The notes below the pieces were generated by a model. That model was not told where the DNA came from, made no database searches, and was given only the letters and a program-made list of their open reading frames with translations. 64,000 nucleotides of DNA, from assembly GCA_963725895.1 (NCBI GenBank), contig CAVSAJ010000001.1:2542001-2606000 (forward strand), read 5' to 3'. The stretch's first letter is position 1. Every line of letters begins with the position of its first letter. The DNA comes from Bog-473 sp963725895. GTDB taxonomy: Bacteria > Actinomycetota > Acidimicrobiia > Acidimicrobiales > RAAP-2. Position numbers and translations under genes: made by a program. Of this stretch, positions 1-7,283 are shown piece after piece.

Positions 1-257
1 ACGGCTCGTTCGTCAACGCGGTTCTGTCGTTTCTCATCGTGGCGACGATCATGTTCTTCGCGGTCGTGGTGCCGCTCACGTCAATGATGCGCCGCCTCAA
101 CGTGCTGCCCAAGGAGGAACCCAAGCCCGAAACGCGCGCGTGCCCACAGTGTCTGAGCGACATCCCTGTCGCGGCGCACCGGTGCGCGTTCTGCACCTCC
201 GAGGTTCCTCCGGCGGCAGGGGCGCTGGCGGCGGCTTCCTCCCCGGCGACCACGTAG
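1..257 (+). CDS. mscL: Large-conductance mechanosensitive channel MscL, C-terminal part with zinc-ribbon-like tail
   Basis: The gene enters the window already open, in the frame that starts at base 3, and stops with TAG at 255-257. The visible part begins GSFVNAVLSF and runs through a hydrophobic helix ending VVVPLTSMMRR, which matches the second membrane helix of MscL, the pore that releases solutes under hypo-osmotic shock. The usual short amphipathic tail is followed by a Cys-rich segment with CPQC and, 14 residues later, CAFC, which looks like a small zinc ribbon. That tail is not part of classical MscL. The family call rests on TM2 only, because the N-terminal half is outside the window. 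Confidence 0.75.
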   Translation, partial: GSFVNAVLSFLIVATIMFFAVVVPLTSMMRRLNVLPKEEPKPETRACPQCLSDIPVAAHRCAFCTSEVPPAAGALAAASSPATT

Positions 258-272
258 CGCCGACGGCGACCT

Positions 273-827
273 TCAGTCCGGTCGCGCGGCCCGCTCGATG
301 AGTGCGTTGCAGGGCAGGTCCTCGTCGAACACCTTGGCCGCCTGCTCCGCGCCGCACACCGGCAGGCGCGCCGCATCGAGCAGGCCAACCTGGACGAGGA
401 GCGACGCCTGGTCCCAGTAAATGCGTTCGAAGGCGACTTTGTCACCGTCGAAGCCGGCGACGACGACCACCGGCAGCTGCACCGGACGGCGCGTCGGCTC
501 GACACCCGGTAAGAACGTGTCCATGACGACGTCATGGGTGAAGTGCATGACCATCTCGTCGACGACGCGGCCGGGACCAACCGTGCGCGAGACGTGGGTG
601 ATACCCGTGTCGTCGGGCCAGTGCCCGATGAAGTGGGCGCCATAGAAGCGCCGCACGTCGTCGGCTCCGACGCCGCCGGCCAGGGTGGGCACGTGGGTCA
701 CGTGGGGTGCGCCCGTCATGGTCGCCATGGTGGCGTCGAGGTCCTTGGTCTCGAATTCGCAGGCCACATGGGCATCGAACACCGCTCCGATGTCTGCTCC
801 GGCGGCGCCGGCGGTTTCGTCGGGCAT
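273..827 (-). CDS. SnoaL-like / NTF2-fold protein
   Basis: This 184-residue protein starts at ATG 827 behind a good AAAGGAG ribosome site. The pattern fits SnoaL-like polyketide-cyclase or ester-cyclase proteins: an N-terminal helix with a CEF(E)TKD motif, a HVTHVPT strand, a RFYGAHFIG helix segment, then VDEMVMHFTHD and an AFERIYWDQASLL strand near the C-terminus. No signal peptide or membrane helix is present. It stands alone between mscL and rlmB, and its substrate cannot be told from sequence. Related stand-alone proteins act on small hydrophobic molecules or have unknown function. Confidence 0.6.
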   Translation of the reverse strand: MPDETAGAAGADIGAVFDAHVACEFETKDLDATMATMTGAPHVTHVPTLAGGVGADDVRRFYGAHFIGHWPDDTGITHVSRTVGPGRVVDEMVMHFTHDVVMDTFLPGVEPTRRPVQLPVVVVAGFDGDKVAFERIYWDQASLLVQVGLLDAARLPVCGAEQAAKVFDEDLPCNALIERAARPD

Positions 828-906
828 CGTGCGCTCCTTTCGTGCCTGGTCCTGGCTCGGCGTTCAGTCTGCCAGTGCCGCCCGAGGTGGCCGGGCCGTC
901 GGCGGC

Positions 907-1705
907 TCAGCCGTGTGTGGTTCGATCCCTCGCCACCGATCGCTGCCGCGCCACCTCGAAGCACGCCACCGCGCCCGCGACGCCGACGTTGAGCGAGGGC
1001 AGTGCGCCGTGTTGTGGAATGGCTGCGACGGCGTCGCAGCGCTTGCGGACCAGTGGCGCCAACCCCTTCTCCTCACTGCCCACGACCAACGCGACGGGAC
1101 CCTCACCGAGAGGGAGCTCGTAGAGCGACTGCGTGGCCTCGCCCGCCAACCCGATCGACCACACGCCGCGATCACGCAGGTCGCTCAGGGCCGACGGCAC
1201 ACCGCCCACGACGGCAAAGGACAGGTGCTCGATGGCACCGGCTGCCGTCTTCGCCACCGTGGGCGAAAGGCGGGCCGAACGGTGCCGCGGCAACACCACA
1301 CCCGTCACCCCTGCACACTCGGCGCTACGCAACAGCGCGCCCAGGTTGCGCGGATCGGTGAGGCCGGCCGCAATCAGGAGGAACGGCGGCGTGCCGCTCC
1401 GTCCCGGCCGGCACAGGTCGTCGAGCCGCACGGGATCGAGCGGCCGCGCGAGCGCGAGCACGCCCTGGGGCGCATCGGTACGCGCCTGGGCGTCGAGTCG
1501 CGGCGCGTGGAACCGTCTCGACCGGGACGCGCAAGCGGGCGGCCAACTCCTCGATCCGGTCCAGCTGGGGCGAGGGATCCTGGTCCTCGGCCATCACCAC
1601 CCGGCGCACGGCCCGCCGTCCCACGCTCAAGAGCTCGAGCACGGCGCGCCGGCCCTCCACCTGGTCGCCCCCGAGCTCACTCAGCGCCTCTGGGCGCGGG
1701 CGCAC
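907..1705 (-). CDS. rlmB: TrmH/SpoU-family 23S rRNA 2'-O-methyltransferase RlmB, frameshifted
   Basis: The N-terminal substrate-binding domain (LGGDQVEGRRAVLELL, on to VETVPRA) lies in one frame and the SPOUT methyltransferase domain in another. The catalytic part carries the three SpoU motifs: LTDPRNLGALLRSAECAG, VVGSEEKGL and SLNVGVAGAV. Removing one base near 1498-1508 joins them into one protein, so this is probably a one-base insertion error. The start is uncertain. GTG 1705 is used here, but an Arg/Gly-rich open stretch continues upstream to just after ispF, and a GTG overlapping the ispF stop in another frame suggests a second indel. RlmB methylates G2251 of 23S rRNA. The cysS gene often found between ispF and rlmB is missing. 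Confidence 0.8.
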
Positions 1706-1834
1706 GCGGGGAGCTGGCCGGCCTCGGCCGCCTTGGGCCGACTGGGAACGCCGGGTGGTGCCCTGTCCCTGTCGCGCGCGGCGCCTGCTCCCCTCGCGCC
1801 GCCGCGCCGCGCCGGGGGCGCGCGGGCCGTCGGC

Positions 1835-2305
1835 TCACGCCGGCTCCATCAAGACGACGGCGAGGCATGCGATGCCCTCGGCTCGGCCCAGCGCGCCGAT
1901 ACCTTCGGCCCGCGTTGCCTTGACCGAGACCGGCGCGCCGACCACGGCACCGAGCCGGTCGGCCATGGCGGTCGTGTGGGGGGCGAGGCGGGGTGTGTCG
2001 GCCACGACAGTGCAGTCGGCGTTCACGCAGGCGAACCCCGCCGCGGCGGCCATCCGCACCACCTCGGTCAGCAGGGCGATGCTGTCGGCGCCCTCCCAGA
2101 CGGGGTCGGTGTCGGGAAAGTGCAGGCCGAGGTCGCCAAGGCCCACGGCACCGAGGATGGCGTCGGCCAGCGCGTGGGACACGGCGTCGGCATCGCTGTG
2201 GCCACCCAGCCCGCGGGCGCCCTCGATCATCACGCCGCCGAGGACAAGAGGCCGGTGCGGGTCCTCGGCGAAGCGATGGATGTCGACGCCCTGCCCGATG
2301 CGCAC
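1835..2305 (-). CDS. ispF: 2-C-methyl-D-erythritol 2,4-cyclodiphosphate synthase
   Basis: IspF carries out the fifth step of the MEP isoprenoid pathway, cyclizing CDP-ME 2-phosphate to MEcPP with loss of CMP. The 156-residue length is typical. Visible motifs are VDIHRF with the metal ligands Asp8 and His10, the GGHSDADAVSHA segment with His44, HFPDTDP, and the C-terminal VSVKATRAEGIG. The start is GTG 2305, only two bases after the ispD stop, so the two genes are almost certainly cotranscribed and coupled. Its product feeds the polyprenyl synthase encoded at 9978-10952. Confidence 0.97.
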   Translation of the reverse strand: MRIGQGVDIHRFAEDPHRPLVLGGVMIEGARGLGGHSDADAVSHALADAILGAVGLGDLGLHFPDTDPVWEGADSIALLTEVVRMAAAAGFACVNADCTVVADTPRLAPHTTAMADRLGAVVGAPVSVKATRAEGIGALGRAEGIACLAVVLMEPA

Positions 2306-2307
2306 GC

Positions 2308-2967
2308 TCAGGCCCCCCGCCCCGCCAGCAGGCGCTCGGCGGCCTCGAGGTCCTCGGGGGCGGTGATCTTGAGGTTGTCAGGTTCGCCCGGGACCACGAG
2401 CACCGCGCCTCCCAGGGCCTCCACCAACATGGCGTCATCGGTGGCGCCGGCATCGGGGTCCGCCGCCTCGTGCGCACGCCGCAGTACCGAAGCCCGGAAG
2501 GCCTGCGGCGTCTGGACGGCCATCAACCCGGCACGGTCCAACGTGCTGGTCACTCGTCCGGACGCGTCCACCGTCTTGATCGTGTCACCCGGCCGCACCC
2601 CGGGGACGGCACCGTCGATCGCGTCGTTGTCGAGCGCGGCGACCACGGCGTCGAACAGGGAGCGCGAGGCCAGCGGTCGCGCGGCGTCGTGCACCACGAT
2701 GACGTCTGCCGACGCGGGCACGGCGGCGAGCCCACACCGCACCGACGCCGCGCGGGTGGGACCGCCGGGCACCGTCGTGTCGGCACCGTGATGTGCGTCG
2801 TCAGCGCCGCCGGACGGCAGCACCAAGACCACGCCCGTCGAACCAGGCCGGCACGCGTCGACGGCCCAGTCGAGTACGGGACGGCCACCGATCAGCGCGT
2901 ATTGCTTGGCCGCGCCGAAGCGGGATCCGCTGCCGCCCGCGACGACGATCGACCACACCGTCGCCAT
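2308..2967 (-). CDS. ispD: 2-C-methyl-D-erythritol 4-phosphate cytidylyltransferase
   Basis: IspD transfers CMP from CTP to MEP in the MEP pathway. The nucleotide-binding signature AGGSGSRFG lies at residues 10-18 with the following Lys in AAKQYALIGG, and the later motifs VVHDAARPL, DTIKTVD and VQTPQAFR are all present. The 219-residue length is normal. It starts at ATG 2967, 26 bases after the carD stop at 2994, and abuts ispF. The arrangement carD-ispD-ispF is a conserved actinobacterial block. Confidence 0.97.
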   Translation of the reverse strand: MATVWSIVVAGGSGSRFGAAKQYALIGGRPVLDWAVDACRPGSTGVVLVLPSGGADDAHHGADTTVPGGPTRAASVRCGLAAVPASADVIVVHDAARPLASRSLFDAVVAALDNDAIDGAVPGVRPGDTIKTVDASGRVTSTLDRAGLMAVQTPQAFRASVLRRAHEAADPDAGATDDAMLVEALGGAVLVVPGEPDNLKITAPEDLEAAERLLAGRGA

Positions 2968-2993
2968 GGGCTCGGCGCGACCGGGCTGGCCGC

Positions 2994-3473
2994 TCAGGTC
3001 AGCGCGTCGTTCAGACGCTCTTCGGCCGTCTCCTCGTCCACGTTGAGCGCGAAGGTCAACTCGGACACCAGGATCTGGCGCGCTCGCTGCAGCATGCGCT
3101 TCTCGCCGGCGGACAGGCCCTTGTCCTTGTCGCGAATGGAAAGGTTCCGCACCACCTCGGCGACCTGGTAGATGTCGCCGGAGCGGAGCTTCTCGGAGTG
3201 GTTCTTGTAGCGGCGGGACCAGTTCGTCGGCATGCGCGCCTCCTTCTTGCGCAGCACGGCGAACACCTCTTCGACCTCCTCGTCGTTGATCACCTCGCGC
3301 AGCCCGACTCCCTCGGTGTTGTCAGCGGGGACGTTCAGGATGAGGTCTCCGTAGGCCAGGCGCAGGACCAGGTACTCGCGCTTCTCGCCGAACGCGACCT
3401 TGGTCTCGCGCTTCTCGATGACCGCGGCTCCGTGATGGGGATAGACGACTTTGTCTCCGACCTTGAAGGACAC
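2994..3473 (-). CDS. carD: CarD-family RNA polymerase-binding transcription regulator
   Basis: CarD binds the RNA polymerase beta subunit and stabilizes open complexes, chiefly at rRNA promoters. The protein opens with FKVGDKVVYPHHGAAVIE, the Tudor-like RNAP interaction domain, followed by the helical DNA-binding domain with PTNWSRRYK, where Trp85 sits at the same number as the mycobacterial tryptophan that wedges into the -10 fork. The C-terminus holds GLSAGEKRMLQRARQILVSE. The start is GTG 3473. The position of the mycobacterial beta-contacting Arg47 is Asn here (LILNVP). An AT-rich TAAAAT element in the 131-base gap to disA may be part of its own promoter. Confidence 0.95.
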   Translation of the reverse strand: MSFKVGDKVVYPHHGAAVIEKRETKVAFGEKREYLVLRLAYGDLILNVPADNTEGVGLREVINDEEVEEVFAVLRKKEARMPTNWSRRYKNHSEKLRSGDIYQVAEVVRNLSIRDKDKGLSAGEKRMLQRARQILVSELTFALNVDEETAEERLNDALT

Positions 3474-3585
3474 AGGAATTGGGCTCCCTTGGGTGAATCA
3501 GGTGCGCCCGCAGGGCACACGGCTGCGCGGGCGCTGCTGTGAGAGAGTGCCGACGCGGGCCCGGTCCGGTCGACGGCGATCCCCC

Positions 3586-3591
3586 ATTTTA
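3586..3591 (-). promoter_or_regulatory. Candidate -10 element for carD
   Basis: Read on the minus strand this is TAAAAT in an otherwise G/C-rich 131-base gap between the disA stop and the carD start. It sits about 113 bases upstream of the carD start codon. No convincing -35 element was identified, so this is only a candidate. Confidence 0.25.
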
Positions 3592-3604
3592 CCAGACGAG
3601 GGGT

Positions 3605-4663
3605 TCATTCGTATCGCTCGAAGATGCTGGACTCGACCAGACGCGCCAGGCCGTCGCGCACATGGCGGGCCGTGGCGGCGCCGATGCCCTCGACCGATTC
3701 GAGTTCGGCCGCCGAGGCCGAGAGGATCTCGGGCAGCGAGCCGAAGCGCTGGACCAGCCGCTCAATCAGGGTTTCGGAGAGCTGTTGAGGCAAGCGGTGC
3801 AGGAGGCGATAACCGTGCGGTGCGAGCGCGGCGTGCATCTGGTCGTGCGAGCCGGGCAGGTTCAGCGCCGTCACGACCTTGGGCAGGTCCATGAGCGCGT
3901 CGGGCGGAAGCGAGCGCAGGTGCGCGATGCCCGCGTCGTCGGTGTAGTCGCGCAGGACGAGCATCAAGCTCTCCTCCGCCCCGGCGCGCAGCTCCTCGGT
4001 CTGGAGATGGATGAGGCGCCCGTCGGAGCCGAGCTCGACCAGGTGACCCTCGATCTCCTCGGCGATGCGGCGCACCATCTCGCCGGGCTGGAGCACAGAA
4101 ACCACGTCGCGCACCGAGACCGTGTCCTCCATCTCGAGGCGCGTCAAGGTCGCCAGCGCGTCGTCGTAACGGACGCGGAACCGCTGCAGGGTCGACAACG
4201 CCTGGCTCGACCGGTCGATCAGCCAGCCGGCCGACTGGGTCGTGTGCTTCAGGTCGTTGCGGTAGACGGCGATGGTCGCCATCGCTTCGGAAACGGCGAT
4301 CACGGGCACGTCGATGGAGCGCGCGACCCGCTCGGCCGTGCGGTGGCGGGTCCCGGTCTCCGAGGTGGGAATGGTGGCCTTCGGCACGAGGTGCACGTTG
4401 GCCCGCGCAATGCGCGACGCATCGGCCGCCAAGATGATGGCGCCGTCCATCTTGGCCAGCTCGGAGAGGCGTTGAGGGGTGTACTCGGCATCGAGCAGGA
4501 ACCCCCCGGTGCAGACCGACAGGACGCCCGGATCGTCCCCGACGATGATCAGCGCGCCGTGTTTGGCCTGCAGAATCCGGTCGAGGCCCTCCCGGAGCTT
4601 GGTACCCGGGGCGATCATGGCCAGCGCGTCGTTCAGAGGCTGAATGCCGCCGGGGTCGGACAC
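3605..4663 (-). CDS. disA: DNA integrity scanning diadenylate cyclase DisA
   Basis: DisA makes cyclic di-AMP from two ATP and moves along DNA, pausing at branched or damaged structures. The 352-residue protein has the DAC domain with the catalytic DGA motif at residues 73-75 (MDGAIIL) and the GTRHRTAER motif with Arg106-His107-Arg108. A helical linker follows, then a C-terminal helix-hairpin-helix DNA-binding domain (LESVEGIGAATARHVRDGL). It starts at GTG 4663, inside the 3' end of radA, overlapping it by 31 bases. In bacteria DisA and RadA act together on recombination intermediates, and RadA can modulate DisA. Confidence 0.97.
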   Translation of the reverse strand: MSDPGGIQPLNDALAMIAPGTKLREGLDRILQAKHGALIIVGDDPGVLSVCTGGFLLDAEYTPQRLSELAKMDGAIILAADASRIARANVHLVPKATIPTSETGTRHRTAERVARSIDVPVIAVSEAMATIAVYRNDLKHTTQSAGWLIDRSSQALSTLQRFRVRYDDALATLTRLEMEDTVSVRDVVSVLQPGEMVRRIAEEIEGHLVELGSDGRLIHLQTEELRAGAEESLMLVLRDYTDDAGIAHLRSLPPDALMDLPKVVTALNLPGSHDQMHAALAPHGYRLLHRLPQQLSETLIERLVQRFGSLPEILSASAAELESVEGIGAATARHVRDGLARLVESSIFERYE

Positions 4664-6101
4664 CTGGGCATCGTATCCGGCCCGGTCTGCGGGCCGACCA
4701 CCTCGCCGGCCGCGTAGGCCAGCGCATCCGCGAGCGTCCGCACGCCCACGATCGCGATGCCCCGCGGTGCTTCGGCGCGGAGTCCCTCGACCGACGTGGC
4801 CGGCACAAGCGCTCTCGTGAAACCCACGCGCTGCGCCTCGGCGAGCCGCCGCGACGCGCCCGGGACCGTTCGCACTTCACCGGCCAGCCCCAGCTCACCG
4901 AACGCGACGAGGTTTGCCGGTATGGCGTGCCCGGTGACGACCGACGCCAGCGCGAGCACGACGGCGAGGTCGGCGGCCGGTTCTGTCACCGCGATGCCGC
5001 CCGCCGCCGCGACGAAGAACTCGCCCGTGGCCGGCACCGGGACAGCACTGCGACAGGAGAGGACCGCCACGAGAAGGTTCGCCCGCGCCGCGTCGATGCC
5101 GAGCGCATGCGGCCGGGACGCGCCGGCACCTCCGGGACCGTGCAGCGCCTGGATCTCGACGAGCAGCGGTCGCCGGCCCTGCAGCACCGGCACCACCGTG
5201 CTGCCCGGCACACCGGCCATGCGGTCGCCCAACATCAAGGGGCCGGGGTCCGACACGTCGTGCAGTCCGTCGTCACGCATCTCGAAGATCCCGACCTCAC
5301 CGGCCGGTCCGAAACGGTGTTTGATCGCGCTGAGCACGCGCGAGCGCGTGATGGCGGTCACCGTCGAAGGAGAGCACGCTGTCGACGAGATGCTCGACCG
5401 CCGCGGGGCCCGGCCGGGTCGCCCTCCTTGGTCACGTGTCCGACGACGAGGAGCGCGACGCCGCTCGACTTGGCCATCCGGGTCAGACGCTCTACGCAGG
5501 CGCGCACCTGGGCCACGCTCCCTGCGGGCTGCGCGACCTCTGGGTCCGAGATCGACTGGAGCGAGTCGACCACCACGAGGGCGGGCCGGACCCGCTCGAC
5601 AGCCTCCTCGATCGCGTCGACGTCGGGACCCTCCAGGGCGAAGAGATGGGCGGGCACCGGGCCCAGGCGCGCCGCCCGGCCGCTGACCTGGGCCAGCGAT
5701 TCCTCGGCCGAGGCGAGCAGGACGTCGAGACCCCGGCTCGCCACCGAGGAGAGCACCTGGAAGAGCAGGGTCGACTTGCCGATGCCCGGCGGGCCGAAGA
5801 GCAGGGTGACCGATCCCCCGACCACCCCGCCCCCCATGACCCGGTCGAGCTCGCCCACGCCCGTCGGCAACGGACGCGCCGCGTCGGCCGACACGTCGGC
5901 GAGCCGGAGGGCGCGCCCCGCGCCCTCGGCCTTCGCCGCGCGCCCGCCGTACGGGACCCGCACATGGACCGGCGCGGCCGCGAGTGTGTTCCACTCGCCA
6001 CACGACGGGCAGCGCCCGGCCCAGCGCAGCGAGGACGTGCCGCATTCCCGGCAGGCGTAGGACCCGCCCGAGCGGGCACGAGCCTGCTGCGTGGTCGCCA
6101 T
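4633..6101 (-). CDS. radA: DNA repair protein RadA, frameshifted twice
   Basis: RadA is a RecA-like branch-migration ATPase. Starting at ATG 6101, the N-terminal zinc finger has Cys17, Cys20, Cys31 and Cys34 (YACRECG, CPSCGEWN), then Walker A GPPGIGKST, Walker B VVVDSLQSI and the VGHVTKEGDPAGPR motif. The frame then breaks near 5395-5405 and again near 5336-5345. Removing one base at each place restores EHLVDSVLSFDGD running into LSAIKHRFG, the RadA-specific KNRFG-type motif (His replaces Asn), followed by the Lon-protease-like C-terminal domain. The protein ends about 30 bases inside disA. Both breaks look like sequence errors, because the two flanking pieces are well conserved. Confidence 0.9.
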
Positions 6102-6197
6102 GCCGGGCACGCTAGGGACGGGGTGTCACACGGCTCTGCCGGAGCCCCGCGGGTGAGCACCCACCAGGCAGGTGCAACGGGATGGCAGGCTCGTGGC

Positions 6198-7211
6198 GTG
6201 GACGCGCCGAGCAGTCGCGCACGCGAGGCCTGGCTCGCGCAGGTGGGCGACGCCGAGGCCCATCGGCGCCTGCTCGCCGAGGTTGCCTGCCTCCGTGAGG
6301 TCGAGCTGCGCCCACCGGACGCACCGAGGGCGCTCTCGGGTTGGGTCAGGGTCGCAGCATGGAATGTGCAGCGCGGCCGGCGGCCGGCCGTGTTGGCCAC
6401 AGCGCTCCGGGCGGCGGGTGCCGAGCTCTGCCTGCTCTCCGAGCTCGACGAGGGCATGGCGCGGACGGACAACCTCGACACGACCGCTGTCCTCGCCCGC
6501 GAGCTCGGCGCCGGCTCCGTCTTCGGCGTCGAGTTCGTCGAACTGAGCCTGGGTGACGAGCGTGAGCAGCGTGACGCGGGCGGCGTTGGTAATGCCCGCG
6601 GCCTTCATGGCAACGCCCTCGTCACTGCGGCTCCACTCGAAGGACCGACTGTCGTGCGCCTCCCCGGTGTGGGGACCGGTTGGTTCGCTGCGGACTCGCG
6701 ACAGCCCAGAGTGGGCGGCCGCATGGCAGTGCTCGCCGGCGTGCACATCGACGGCATCGCTGTCGCGGTCGCCTCGACGCACCTCGAGAACGCGACCGAT
6801 GCGGGGCACCGGGCCGAGCAGATGGAGGTGTTGCTGCGTGCCACAGAGGAGCGCGCAGACGGCGGTCCGGCCATCGTCGGGGGCGACCTGAACACCCTGG
6901 GCGCCGGTTATCGCGAGCTCTTCGACCGGGCGACGGTCCGGCGGCTGCGGGAGGACGAGCCGACGCGCTTCACCTGGCCCGTGGCCCACGAGCCCCTCTT
7001 CGACGTGGCGCGGGCGCACGGCTACACGTGGACCGATGCCAACGTCGCCGCGCCGACGACCTCGCACGACGGCGCGGGCTTACCCGATCACGTGCCTATG
7101 CGGCTCGACTGGCTGCTGGTGCGCGGCCTGGTGGCGCGCCGACCCGCGATGGTCCCAGCGGGCGGGTTGTCGGACCATGACATGGTGACCGTCGGCGTGC
7201 GGCTGCCATGA
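6198..7211 (+). CDS. Endonuclease/exonuclease/phosphatase-family protein
   Basis: This is a 337-residue protein of the metal-dependent EEP fold. Motifs are seen in order: VAAWNVQRG (catalytic Asn strand), LLSELDEGM with the metal-binding Glu, NARGLHGNALV, VASTHLEN, VGGDLNTLG with the Asp-x-Asn pair, and the closing LSDHDMVTVGV with the catalytic Asp-His. GTG 6198 is chosen because upstream codons are non-conserved and run antisense to radA. No signal peptide is visible. The substrate could be DNA, a phosphoinositide or another phosphodiester; the sequence does not decide. The gene faces clpC across a 72-base gap. Confidence 0.8.
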   Translation: MDAPSSRAREAWLAQVGDAEAHRRLLAEVACLREVELRPPDAPRALSGWVRVAAWNVQRGRRPAVLATALRAAGAELCLLSELDEGMARTDNLDTTAVLARELGAGSVFGVEFVELSLGDEREQRDAGGVGNARGLHGNALVTAAPLEGPTVVRLPGVGTGWFAADSRQPRVGGRMAVLAGVHIDGIAVAVASTHLENATDAGHRAEQMEVLLRATEERADGGPAIVGGDLNTLGAGYRELFDRATVRRLREDEPTRFTWPVAHEPLFDVARAHGYTWTDANVAAPTTSHDGAGLPDHVPMRLDWLLVRGLVARRPAMVPAGGLSDHDMVTVGVRLP

Positions 7212-7283
7212 GCGGACGCGTCGGCGCCGCGACGGAGCCCGGGCGCGACCAACTCGGCTACGCCGGGGAGCCGGTGTAAGCCG

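Noticed and set aside
6112..6197. In-frame extension of the EEP-family protein upstream of GTG 6198, across the radA start.
   Set aside because: Upstream codons are antisense to the conserved radA gene and show no domain conservation.
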